From assembly GCA_036340215.1 (NCBI GenBank), contig JAYYZF010000079.1, positions 1-18,277 of the forward strand: a stretch of 18,277 nucleotides of DNA, in the 5' to 3' direction. Of this stretch, positions 1-7,101 are shown one piece after another. This stretch comes from JABJPE01 sp036340215 (GTDB lineage: Bacteria > Pseudomonadota > Gammaproteobacteria > Comchoanobacterales > Comchoanobacteraceae). Positions within the stretch are counted from its first letter, which is position 1, and every line of letters starts with the position of its first letter. The position numbers and the translations under genes were made by a program. Under the pieces are notes generated by a model, which saw only the letters and a list, made by a program, of their open reading frames with translations, did no database searches and had not been told where the DNA came from.

Positions 1-181
1 ATCAAGATTAAACAAAATTAATTAATATTTATATTCCCTCAAATTAAATAAAAGATGCGCTACAAGTATGTTGTGAAGTAACTTCCATGAAAAAATATGA
101 ATAATATACTATAAATACAGAATAAGGCTTAAAAATAATAGAAAAAATAAGCATGATTTTAAATTAATCACGAAATGAAAT

Positions 182-1963
182 ATGACTTACTTTAACACAA
201 ATGATTTTTATAAATTTAAAAAACTAGTGAATAAAAGCTCCAGGAGTAAAAGTATAATTTTAAGAAAGTTAATAAAACTTATCGAAACAACAAATCTAAT
301 CTATCATCCCAATATTTCTTTAAAAATTCTTGATGATTTAGAACAAAATAGTGATAACGAAGCATTGATTACTCCTATAAAAAAACTAATAAAACTTAAT
401 ATAGATATATATCCAGAATTGTTAATAGCTAATATTATTGCAAAAAAAAAGGATTTTGCGACCTTACTAATACGTCACAATATAGCTATAAATTATCGAG
501 ATGATAATAAATTTACTGCCCTACATTGGGCCATCGAGTGTGAAATTAATATAGTAGAAGAATTGATTAAGAAGGGTGCTGATGTAAATGCCCAATCTAA
601 GAATGGCACTCCTCCTATTTTTCTTGCAATAAAAAAGAATAATACGGAACTTACCGAGATTTTATTAAAGGAGAAAAAAATAAAGATTAATTTAAGAGAC
701 AAAAAAGGCCGCTCCGCTCTTCATATAGCAGTTAAAAGTAATAATTATTCTCTAGTACAACTAGTGCTCAAAAACCATGCAGAAGTCAATAATATAGATT
801 ACTTTGGACGTAGCCCCCTATTAGAATCTTGTAATAACGGAAATTGGCAAATAACAAAATTACTTTTGAAGAGAGGAGCACGTTTAGATATAGTATCTAC
901 CGAAGGAGAAAGCTGCATTTCTTTGGCTATTTGTTCGCAAAATAATATTACAATAAAGTTAATATTGGAAAAAATATACCATCAAAGAACGTCACCTAGA
1001 TGGCAAGATATTTTTAAAACATCAAACAGCAATAAAGACCTTATAAACTTTCGAAACCCAATAAGTGGGAAAACAAATTTAGAGCTAGCTCTAAATTTTG
1101 GGGATTATGATTCTTTTAAACTATTATTAGAAAAAGGAGCAGATATTAGTAATAAAACATCATGTGGAAGTAGCCTTCTTATTCGATCTTTTGAGCTAAA
1201 GCAAAATAAAATTAGTAAAGAAATTATCCAAAATAGTGTTTATTTAAAAGCACAAAACAACAATGGACAATATCTATTACACATTCTAATAGAAAGTAAC
1301 AACCTGGAAATTTTAGAGGAAATAATCAAATACAAGAACGATATAAATATTAGAGATACAAGAGGGTTCAGTCCTCTATACCTTGCTTGTTATTTAGGAC
1401 ATTATAGATTAGCTAAAATATTGCTTCAAAACGGTGCTCACCCAGGTATAACTGATAAAGAAGGCTACTCTCCTCTTTTCATAGCTTGCAAAAATAACAA
1501 TATTTGCTTAGTCAGACTCCTTTTAAAGTATAAGGCAAATATTGATATGCAAAACAAATATGGTGAAAGTCCTATCTTTATTGCCTGTGAAAGAAGCTAT
1601 ATTCATATTGTGAAAATATTACTTGAAAATAGCGCCAATATAGAAATTAGTGATTTTCAAGGCAATACTCCTCTTAATCTATGTTGTAGGGACAATAGGT
1701 ATGAATTAACAAAGCTTATGTTAGAATATGGCGCAAATATTAATTGTGTAGACTGTAATGGCCAAACGCCACTACATAAAGCAATAAAATGGAAAAATAC
1801 TAAATTAATAGAATTATTACTTAAATACAAACCAATTGTACATTCAAAGAATAATAATGGTCTAACTGCTCTAGATCTTGCCCTCTCCATAAAAAATGAT
1901 GAAGAAATAAAAAAAATATTAAAATTGCTAATACAAGCAGAAAAATCTGAAAAATTTAACTAG
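182..1963 (+). CDS. Ankyrin-repeat protein (593 aa)
   Basis: The protein is built almost entirely of ankyrin repeats, which normally bind partner proteins. About 13 units of roughly 33 residues can be read from about residue 108 to 590, with the usual TALH/SPLF-type helix starts and LLLxxGAxxN-type loops (for example GADVNAQ near 132, GANINCVD near 517, TPLHKAI near 529). The middle (about 262-360) is irregular, with a longer insert. The first 100 residues are lysine-rich and helical, with a possible degenerate repeat. I see no signal peptide, membrane segment or catalytic domain. The ATG at 182 is the first that opens the frame; the ribosome site in front is poor. It is very AT-rich, stands alone 247 bases before the pilin gene, and is not part of the conserved neighbouring gene order. 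In host-associated bacteria such proteins are often secreted effectors, but no secretion signal proves that here. The family call is firm; the function is unknown. Confidence 0.9.
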   Translation: MTYFNTNDFYKFKKLVNKSSRSKSIILRKLIKLIETTNLIYHPNISLKILDDLEQNSDNEALITPIKKLIKLNIDIYPELLIANIIAKKKDFATLLIRHNIAINYRDDNKFTALHWAIECEINIVEELIKKGADVNAQSKNGTPPIFLAIKKNNTELTEILLKEKKIKINLRDKKGRSALHIAVKSNNYSLVQLVLKNHAEVNNIDYFGRSPLLESCNNGNWQITKLLLKRGARLDIVSTEGESCISLAICSQNNITIKLILEKIYHQRTSPRWQDIFKTSNSNKDLINFRNPISGKTNLELALNFGDYDSFKLLLEKGADISNKTSCGSSLLIRSFELKQNKISKEIIQNSVYLKAQNNNGQYLLHILIESNNLEILEEIIKYKNDINIRDTRGFSPLYLACYLGHYRLAKILLQNGAHPGITDKEGYSPLFIACKNNNICLVRLLLKYKANIDMQNKYGESPIFIACERSYIHIVKILLENSANIEISDFQGNTPLNLCCRDNRYELTKLMLEYGANINCVDCNGQTPLHKAIKWKNTKLIELLLKYKPIVHSKNNNGLTALDLALSIKNDEEIKKILKLLIQAEKSEKFN

Positions 1964-2045
1964 ATATTAAAACTTATGCAAAAACTTTAAGCATGGCTAA
2001 AAAGCGTAAAATTTTTTGTAAAATTAAGTAAATTAACTTAAATAA

Positions 2046-2073
2046 TTGCTAATTCAGAGAATAAATTTATAAG
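2046..2073 (+). promoter_or_regulatory. Candidate sigma-70 promoter for the pilin cluster
   Basis: TTGCTA (2046-2051) and TATAAG (2068-2073) are separated by 16 bases. They match the -35 and -10 consensus at 4 and 5 of 6 positions. This would give a leader of about 130 bases before the pilin start. The same -35 hexamer occurs in the better secA promoter. In such AT-rich DNA chance matches are common, so this is tentative. Confidence 0.3.
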
Positions 2074-2196
2074 AAAAAATAGAAGTAACCACTTGTTGGT
2101 AGATTTTATAAAAGTAGACAAATAAAGTTAGCACTTTATTTAAAATTTTCCCTGTATTGATAAAAACATTAAGTTTGCCCATCCTAAATATGAGAC

Positions 2197-2201
2197 GAAG
2201 G
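2197..2201 (+). promoter_or_regulatory. Ribosome binding site that decides the pilin start
   Basis: GAAGG lies 9 bases before the ATG at 2211. It is too close to the ATG at 2202 and downstream of the ATG at 2190 and the TTG at 2157. It therefore supports the 2211 start, which also gives a normal short prepilin leader. Confidence 0.6.
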
Positions 2202-2210
2202 ATGCTAAAA

Positions 2211-2630
2211 ATGTTACAGAAACAACGTGGGTTTAGTTTAATAGAAGTCATGATTGTAATAGCAATAATTGCTATTCTTGTAGCTATGGCTTTACCTTCT
2301 TATCAAAAATATACGCGTAGAGCCCACTATATGGAAATCATCCAGGCTGCCGCTCCTCTCAAAATTGCAGTAGTTGAGTGTTATGAAATTACAGGAAATA
2401 TAAATAAATGTGAATCTAATACCCATTCTATTCCCAAATCAAGGTTTAATCTCAGCAACAGTTTAGTAAACAGTATCGAGGTCCTTAAAGGAGGTATTAT
2501 TCATATTACTCCAAATAATAAATACGGGATATCAGCCAACGATGACTACTTCCTTACCCAGAAGACATCTCAAGACGTAATAACGTGGAAAAGTAATGGT
2601 GGGGGCGTAATTGCAGGATATGCTCATTAG
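2211..2630 (+). CDS. pilA: Type IV pilin, PpdD/PilA-like prepilin
   Basis: This is the major or minor subunit of a type IV pilus or related pseudopilus. From the ATG at 2211 the protein has 139 residues with leader MLQKQRG. Prepilin peptidase should cut after Gly7, leaving Phe+1 and the essential Glu+5 (FSLIEV), followed by a hydrophobic helix to about residue 29. Cys57 and Cys67 become 50 and 60 in mature numbering, the same spacing as the first disulfide of enteric PpdD. The second, C-terminal cysteine pair of PpdD-like pilins is absent: the tail has WKS where W-x-Cys is expected, and the protein ends at GYAH. A longer reading from TTG 2157 would add an unlikely basic extension. It begins the cluster with the ATPase 3 bases downstream, the order of ppdD-hofB-hofC in E. 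coli. Confidence 0.9.
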   Translation: MLQKQRGFSLIEVMIVIAIIAILVAMALPSYQKYTRRAHYMEIIQAAAPLKIAVVECYEITGNINKCESNTHSIPKSRFNLSNSLVNSIEVLKGGIIHITPNNKYGISANDDYFLTQKTSQDVITWKSNGGGVIAGYAH

Positions 2631-2633
2631 AAA

Positions 2634-3713
2634 ATGTCAAAAATACAAGAGTTAAAAAATATTAGCCACGAAAACGTAAGGAGCTTTCTCCATAAAGTAA
2701 TAACCACAGCGAGCTTTGAAAAAGTTTCCGATATACACTTCATACCTCAGAGTGAGAAAAAAATAAAACTAAAATTTCGTTTAGATAGTGTTATGTGCGA
2801 TATAACTGTTATCACAAGTAAAATTTACGAACAATTAATATCACATATAAAAGTTTTAGCAAATCTTGATATAACGATTCACTATTCACCTCAGGATGGC
2901 TGCTTTACTTTAAAACATAGCGGTAGAGATATATCATGCCGTATTAATATTTGCCCAACTATAAATGGTCCTAGGGCCGTAATAAGAATCATAAACGAGA
3001 TTAAAGAGCTACCAATTGAAAATTTAGGATTCGATATAGAACAAGCAAGAATAGTAAAAAAGCACTTAAAGAAAAAGCAGGGATTAATCCTAATAGTAGG
3101 ACCAACTGGATGCGGAAAAACAGTAACCATGTATAACCTTCTCGCTCATCTTAGAAAAAATAATTTAAACATACTGACTGTCTGTGACCCGGTGGAAATT
3201 TACTTAGATGGCATAAGTCAGACATCAGTTGAAAATCAAATAAACCTTAATTACCCTACTGTTTTGAAAGCATTTTTACGTCAAGATCCAGATATTATCA
3301 TGATCGGTGAGATAAGGGATAGAAGCACTCTAAAAATTGCAATGCAAGCAGCTACGACGGGTCATTTTGTTTTATCAAGTATTCATACAGAAAATACAAA
3401 AACTTCTCTTGCTCGCTTAAGTAGTCTTGGTGGGGATAAAAATGAGATTAAAGATAATATTTCTTTGATAATTGCTCAACGATTAATAAGGAAAATATGC
3501 AATATTTGCTATAGAAAAATGAACTGCTGTCATTGTAGTGATGGTTATAAAGGGGTGGTAGCAATTTATGAGATTCTAGAACTCGAGAAACTAGATTCTT
3601 CGCGTAATTGGCAACAACAGTTTTCTCCAAAACCTAAATTGCGTGATATTGCAGATAGGTTAATAGCAAAAAAAATTACAGACATAGAAGAAATTAAACG
3701 AGTATTTGGTTAA
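2634..3713 (+). CDS. pilB: Type IV pilus/type II secretion ATPase, PilB/GspE family, short form
   Basis: This is a cytoplasmic hexameric ATPase that powers pilin assembly. Visible motifs are Walker A GPTGCGKT (156-163), an Asp box VCDPVEIYLDG (183-193), Walker B DIIMIGEIRD (220-229), a His box TGHFVLSSIHT (242-252) and AQRLIRKIC (281-289). The protein has 359 residues, against about 560 for typical PilB and about 460 for HofB. The N-terminal MshEN-type domain is absent, and the chain starts at the PAS-like N2 domain. Two further oddities appear. The Glu of the usual EDPVE Asp box is Cys184. The zinc-binding CxxC pairs, normally some 25 residues apart, are compressed to CNIC-x6-CCHC (289-301). 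It starts 3 bases after the pilin stop, with no strong ribosome site of its own. The reading frame is intact, so it may be a working minimal ATPase or one in decay. Confidence 0.88.
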   Translation: MSKIQELKNISHENVRSFLHKVITTASFEKVSDIHFIPQSEKKIKLKFRLDSVMCDITVITSKIYEQLISHIKVLANLDITIHYSPQDGCFTLKHSGRDISCRINICPTINGPRAVIRIINEIKELPIENLGFDIEQARIVKKHLKKKQGLILIVGPTGCGKTVTMYNLLAHLRKNNLNILTVCDPVEIYLDGISQTSVENQINLNYPTVLKAFLRQDPDIIMIGEIRDRSTLKIAMQAATTGHFVLSSIHTENTKTSLARLSSLGGDKNEIKDNISLIIAQRLIRKICNICYRKMNCCHCSDGYKGVVAIYEILELEKLDSSRNWQQQFSPKPKLRDIADRLIAKKITDIEEIKRVFG

Positions 3714-3717
3714 ATAT

Positions 3718-4953
3718 ATGAATCGTAGAATTTTTATAATATGCAAAAAAATGGGGTGGGATATTATCTGGTCAGGCTATAGAGAAAAAAGCTTTATTTG
3801 TGGCATATGCCTGACAAAAGATTATTCAGCGCTAATAAGTAAACTAGAGCAAGAAAGAGTGACCAGGATATTATTTTTTCCAAATAACAAAATATTTAAG
3901 AAAATTAATAAATGTCATATTAGAAACGATGAAATACATATTTTATGCGCCTCTCTTTATAGCTTACTCAACGCAAACAACCCTTTATTACTATCTTTAA
4001 AAATTTGTACTCAAAATCAAAAAAATCCAAAATTAAAATCATCACTGTATAGAGTTAGTGAGCAGATATCATTAGGTAAACAATTAAGCAAATTACTGCG
4101 GCAAGAAATAAAAGAGTTAGATAATTACTCAATACAGCTAATAAAAGTTGGCGAACAATCAGGATTACTACCACAAGCTTTAAATTCAATAAGCAGATAT
4201 TACAAAAGGAAAGAGAAACTCAGAAAAAAAGTAAAATCTACTTTAAACTACCCTATTATGATTTTAATTATGGCAGCTATAATAATTATTTTTTTTTTAC
4301 TTTTCATAATTCCATCTTTTACAAATATCCTTACTGAATTTAATACTGATCTACCAAAATTTACTAGTTTTTTACTTTATGTTTCACAATCATCAAAAAG
4401 TAACTCTAGCAACATATTTTACGTTTTAATTTTTATTTTTAGCTATATATATTTATTACCAAAAGGGAGAAAAAATAAATCTAGCTTAGAAAAATTCAGC
4501 CAAAGTATTTATAAAAAAATTTTTTTTGATATTTTTATTTTAAAGTTTAGAATTAATCTATCACTATCATTAGGAATGATGTTAAAAAATAATATTGATA
4601 TAAGAAACTGTTTAGAAACCCTCATCTCAACTGAAAATAATACAGATTTAAAACTTAAATTAACTAAAATAAAAATAGATATAAAAAAAGGAAAATCATT
4701 TACATATGCCTGTAATGCAGTAAGTTTATATCCCCAAGACCTAAACTTACAAATTAAAATAGCTGAAGAAACTGGAAACTTAGCAACTGCATTACTTGAA
4801 ATAGCAGAAAGACTAGAAGCGGAATATCAGCTTAAACTAGAAAACTACTGCGAACTTTTACCGCCAATAGCTTTAATTATATTAGGAATAATAATAGGGT
4901 TTATGTTGCTAAGCCTTTATATCCCAATAATATCTTTACCAATAGGTCTATGA
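3718..4953 (+). CDS. pilC: Type IV pilus inner-membrane platform protein, PilC/GspF family
   Basis: This is the inner-membrane platform that couples the assembly ATPase to pilin insertion. In the 411-residue form it has two T2SSF domains. The first holds the GEQSGLL motif at about 145-151, followed by NYP and a membrane helix at about 181-205. The second holds AEETGNLATAL at about 349-359, followed by a C-terminal membrane helix at about 381-406. A third hydrophobic stretch lies near 233-248. The N-terminal GWDIIWSG segment matches the small cytoplasmic start of HofC/PilC proteins. I chose the ATG at 3718, five bases past the ATPase stop. A TTG at 3706 would add four residues and overlap that stop. 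Base composition is extremely AT-rich, with many Lys, Asn and Ile codons. The pilD gene that usually follows is missing. Confidence 0.88.
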   Translation: MNRRIFIICKKMGWDIIWSGYREKSFICGICLTKDYSALISKLEQERVTRILFFPNNKIFKKINKCHIRNDEIHILCASLYSLLNANNPLLLSLKICTQNQKNPKLKSSLYRVSEQISLGKQLSKLLRQEIKELDNYSIQLIKVGEQSGLLPQALNSISRYYKRKEKLRKKVKSTLNYPIMILIMAAIIIIFFLLFIIPSFTNILTEFNTDLPKFTSFLLYVSQSSKSNSSNIFYVLIFIFSYIYLLPKGRKNKSSLEKFSQSIYKKIFFDIFILKFRINLSLSLGMMLKNNIDIRNCLETLISTENNTDLKLKLTKIKIDIKKGKSFTYACNAVSLYPQDLNLQIKIAEETGNLATALLEIAERLEAEYQLKLENYCELLPPIALIILGIIIGFMLLSLYIPIISLPIGL

Positions 4954-4977
4954 TAGCTAAGATCTCCATGAAATTTC

Positions 4978-5006
4978 TTTCAAAATTATGAGAATAAACT
5001 TATCAT
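4978..5006 (+). promoter_or_regulatory. Weak candidate promoter for coaE
   Basis: TTTCAA (4978-4983) and TATCAT (5001-5006) are 17 bases apart; the -10 matches 5 of 6 positions but the -35 only 3. Transcription would begin about 15 bases before the coaE start, just ahead of the ribosome site. The gap between pilC and coaE is only 74 bases, so read-through from the pilus genes is equally possible. Confidence 0.22.
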
Positions 5007-5027
5007 TAGCTGAATAAGGGGATAACC

Positions 5028-5624
5028 ATGATTTTTACTTTAGCAGTAACCGGGGGTATTGGCACAGGGAAAACACTCGTTAGAAACTACTTTTCAGAAT
5101 TAGGAGTAGTAATTATTGATGCTGATGATATATCGAGAAGTTTAACAACAAATAATAATGACATTATTAAAGCTATTAAGGATTATTTTGGTGAAGAGAT
5201 ATTACTTTCACCAGGTGTAATAAATAGAAAAAAACTAAGAAGTTGTATCTTCCAGAACAAGAAACATAGATTATGGCTTGAACAGTTATTACATCCACTA
5301 ATTAGAGAAAATATATACAAAATACAGCTCAAAGCACAAGGTTATTACTGCGTTTTAGAAATACCCCTTCTCCATCATAGAAATATATCAGAATATAAAA
5401 TTGATATGATTTGTGAAGTGAAAGCTTCAAAAGAATTACAGCTAAATAGAATTATGATAAGAGATAACATCTCAGAATATAATGCTAAAAAAATAATCGC
5501 CTCACAAGAATTTAAAAATAAAATAACACCTGACTACATTATAGAAAATTTGACAAACTATGATTCTGTGATATCCCAAGTTACAAATATTCACAGGGAA
5601 GTACTACAATTAACAAAAAAATAA
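5028..5624 (+). CDS. coaE: Dephospho-CoA kinase
   Basis: CoaE phosphorylates the 3'-hydroxyl of dephospho-CoA with ATP, the last step of coenzyme A synthesis, in the cytoplasm. The P-loop is TGGIGTGKT (8-16), and IDADDISR (30-37) is the conserved acidic segment that positions substrate. HPLI (about 89-92) and the EIPLL lid-region motif are also present. The length of 198 residues is normal for the family. A good ribosome site, AAGGGG (5016-5021), sits 6 bases before the ATG. Its position between the pilus genes and zapD-yacG is the conserved gammaproteobacterial order. Nothing looks damaged. Confidence 0.95.
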   Translation: MIFTLAVTGGIGTGKTLVRNYFSELGVVIIDADDISRSLTTNNNDIIKAIKDYFGEEILLSPGVINRKKLRSCIFQNKKHRLWLEQLLHPLIRENIYKIQLKAQGYYCVLEIPLLHHRNISEYKIDMICEVKASKELQLNRIMIRDNISEYNAKKIIASQEFKNKITPDYIIENLTNYDSVISQVTNIHREVLQLTKK

Positions 5625-5720
5625 AAGATTTTAGTAAAACAACTGTAAAGCATGATTTACTTAGAATAATATTAGCAATTATCTGTTTTGTATCAAAAAA
5701 AATTATGGTAGGATGAAATC

Positions 5721-6518
5721 ATGACAACTTTAAATGAAAAAATAGAAAGTTCTAAAGTAATAAATGATTACATTACCTTTGAGCACCCACTAAATGAGAC
5801 AATGAGAATTTGTTTGCTACTTGAACAGCTATTCAATCAGGTAAAGGAAGACATAAACAATATAAGCACTGATTCTCATGCTAAGCACTCAGTAGATACA
5901 ATTATAAGAATAATTCATGTGCTAGATCGACCCGATTTACGGGGCAAACTCTCAAAAGCACTAGCACAACAAGCTAACTCACTTTCCCAGTTAGAAAATA
6001 ATCCTCAAGTTAATCAAGATAAGCTAACTAGTATTTTAAGTGAAATAGATTTAACCTATGATGCTTTACATGAAAATAAAAATAAAATTAGTGAACAATT
6101 AAAAAGTAATAAAATAATTAAATCTATACTCCAATATTCAGCATCACCAGGTGGTCCCGCAAATTTTAATATCCCGAATTATTTGCTATGGCTTAACAAG
6201 AATAATCAACAAAAAAAACAAGACATGCGTTCATGGATTAATAGCTTTGAGGTAATTAAATCAGCTGTAACAATATTACTAAGGCTTACTAGAAATAGTC
6301 AAAATCTTGCTCCAAGATATGCAAACAACAGTTTTTTTCAAGTAAATCTAGATTCACAACCAATAACACAGTTAATAAGAGTAAAGATTGGCACAGTTGA
6401 AAATGTGTGGCCTGAAATTAGTGTAGGTAGACACAGACTTGCAATTTATTTTAAAAATTATGATGAAAGTGAAGCTAATACTAGTGATATAAAATTTGCA
6501 CTAGCCTGCTGCTATTAA
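5721..6518 (+). CDS. zapD: Cell division protein ZapD
   Basis: ZapD crosslinks FtsZ protofilaments into bundles at the division site by binding the FtsZ C-terminal tail. The family signatures are FEHPLNE (20-26), a helical region with DRPDLRGKL (69-77), PGGPANFNIPNYLLWL (143-158), and the C-terminal beta part with PEISVGRHRLAIYF. The length of 265 residues is slightly above the E. coli protein (about 247). An AGGA ribosome site precedes the ATG. The next gene, yacG, begins 9 bases after the stop, so the two are probably co-transcribed. Its partner FtsZ is encoded about 6 kb away in this window, and its tail motif is intact, which supports a working pair. Confidence 0.94.
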   Translation: MTTLNEKIESSKVINDYITFEHPLNETMRICLLLEQLFNQVKEDINNISTDSHAKHSVDTIIRIIHVLDRPDLRGKLSKALAQQANSLSQLENNPQVNQDKLTSILSEIDLTYDALHENKNKISEQLKSNKIIKSILQYSASPGGPANFNIPNYLLWLNKNNQQKKQDMRSWINSFEVIKSAVTILLRLTRNSQNLAPRYANNSFFQVNLDSQPITQLIRVKIGTVENVWPEISVGRHRLAIYFKNYDESEANTSDIKFALACCY

Positions 6519-6527
6519 GAGATAACA

Positions 6528-6731
6528 ATGCTGGAACATAATTGCCCAAAATGTAACAAGGTGACGAGCCTTGCCAAAGACAATTGCTATCGTCCATTTT
6601 GTAGCTTAAGATGTATGTCCTACGACTTGGGAGACTGGGCTACTGAAAAATTCAAAATACCAGAACAAGATTCTAATGTTTCATTAAATTCCGAAAGACA
6701 ATATAATGAACAAGTCAATACAGATAATTAA
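6528..6731 (+). CDS. yacG: DNA gyrase inhibitor YacG (zinc protein)
   Basis: YacG is a small zinc protein that binds GyrB and inhibits gyrase in E. coli. The zinc ligands are visible as CPKC (Cys6, Cys9) and FCSLRC (Cys25, Cys29), followed by the family sequence DLGDWATEKFKIPE. The 67-residue length and acidic disordered tail are typical. It lies 9 bases after zapD and 9 bases before the DUF4389 gene, so the three probably form one transcript. The zapD-yacG pairing is the normal gammaproteobacterial arrangement. Confidence 0.93.
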   Translation: MLEHNCPKCNKVTSLAKDNCYRPFCSLRCMSYDLGDWATEKFKIPEQDSNVSLNSERQYNEQVNTDN

Positions 6732-6740
6732 GGAGGCACT

Positions 6741-6989
6741 ATGGAGAATAATGGGTTATTATCTAGATTAATATATACAATAATTTTTATATTCATCTAC
6801 TCTATCATAAAACCAATTATCATTATCATTACAATACTACAATTTGTTCATGTATTTGTAAAAAGTGAAAAGCAACCTTATCTTCTTGATATTGGGCATA
6901 GCCTGGCACAGTATTCATACGAAATTATATCATTTTTGACTTTTAACTCAGAAGAAATACCTTTTCCGTTTTCATCATGGCCGAATTAA
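6741..6989 (+). CDS. DUF4389 family membrane protein (82 aa)
   Basis: This is a small inner-membrane protein of unknown function. The hydrophobic stretch of about residues 8-40 forms one long or two short membrane segments. The C-terminal sequence YEIISFLTFNSEEIPFPFSSWP carries the hallmark of DUF4389 proteins (FLTxNSExxPFPFSxWP). A very strong ribosome site, AAGGAGG, precedes the ATG. It closes the zapD-yacG run and faces the receptor-channel gene tail to tail. In E. coli the corresponding neighbour of yacG is mutT; here mutT is absent. The family assignment rests on remembered sequence signatures. Confidence 0.8.
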   Translation: MENNGLLSRLIYTIIFIFIYSIIKPIIIIITILQFVHVFVKSEKQPYLLDIGHSLAQYSYEIISFLTFNSEEIPFPFSSWPN

Positions 6990-7046
6990 AAATATAAAAA
7001 TTACAGCATAATCGTAACTAAACTTTCACAAATATATCTTTAGGAT

Positions 7047-7064
7047 ACTGTAAGTTTAAACAGT
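7047..7064. repeat. Interrupted palindrome between convergent genes
   Basis: ACTGT-(8 bases)-ACAGT forms a 5-bp inverted repeat in the gap between the DUF4389 gene and the receptor-channel gene. Its first 14 bases recur exactly in the inverted repeat upstream of ftsA. There is no T-run, so it does not look like an intrinsic terminator. The role is unknown and the match may be chance. Confidence 0.35.
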
Positions 7065-7101
7065 GCGCCTAATTAAATAGTAATCTATAGTTAGAGTATG
7101 A

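Noticed and set aside
154..170. TGATT-N7-AATCA inverted repeat before the ankyrin gene
   Set aside because: A 5-bp AT-rich dyad is expected by chance in this composition.
2054..2251. Open frame of 65 codons on the - strand over the pilin start
   Set aside because: It covers the pilin leader region and promoter, has no ribosome site, and reads as AT-rich random sequence.
6990..7101. Intrinsic terminator between the convergent DUF4389 and receptor-channel genes
   Set aside because: The only dyads are weak (ACTGT/ACAGT and TAGTTA/TAACTA), AT-rich, and lack a T-run.
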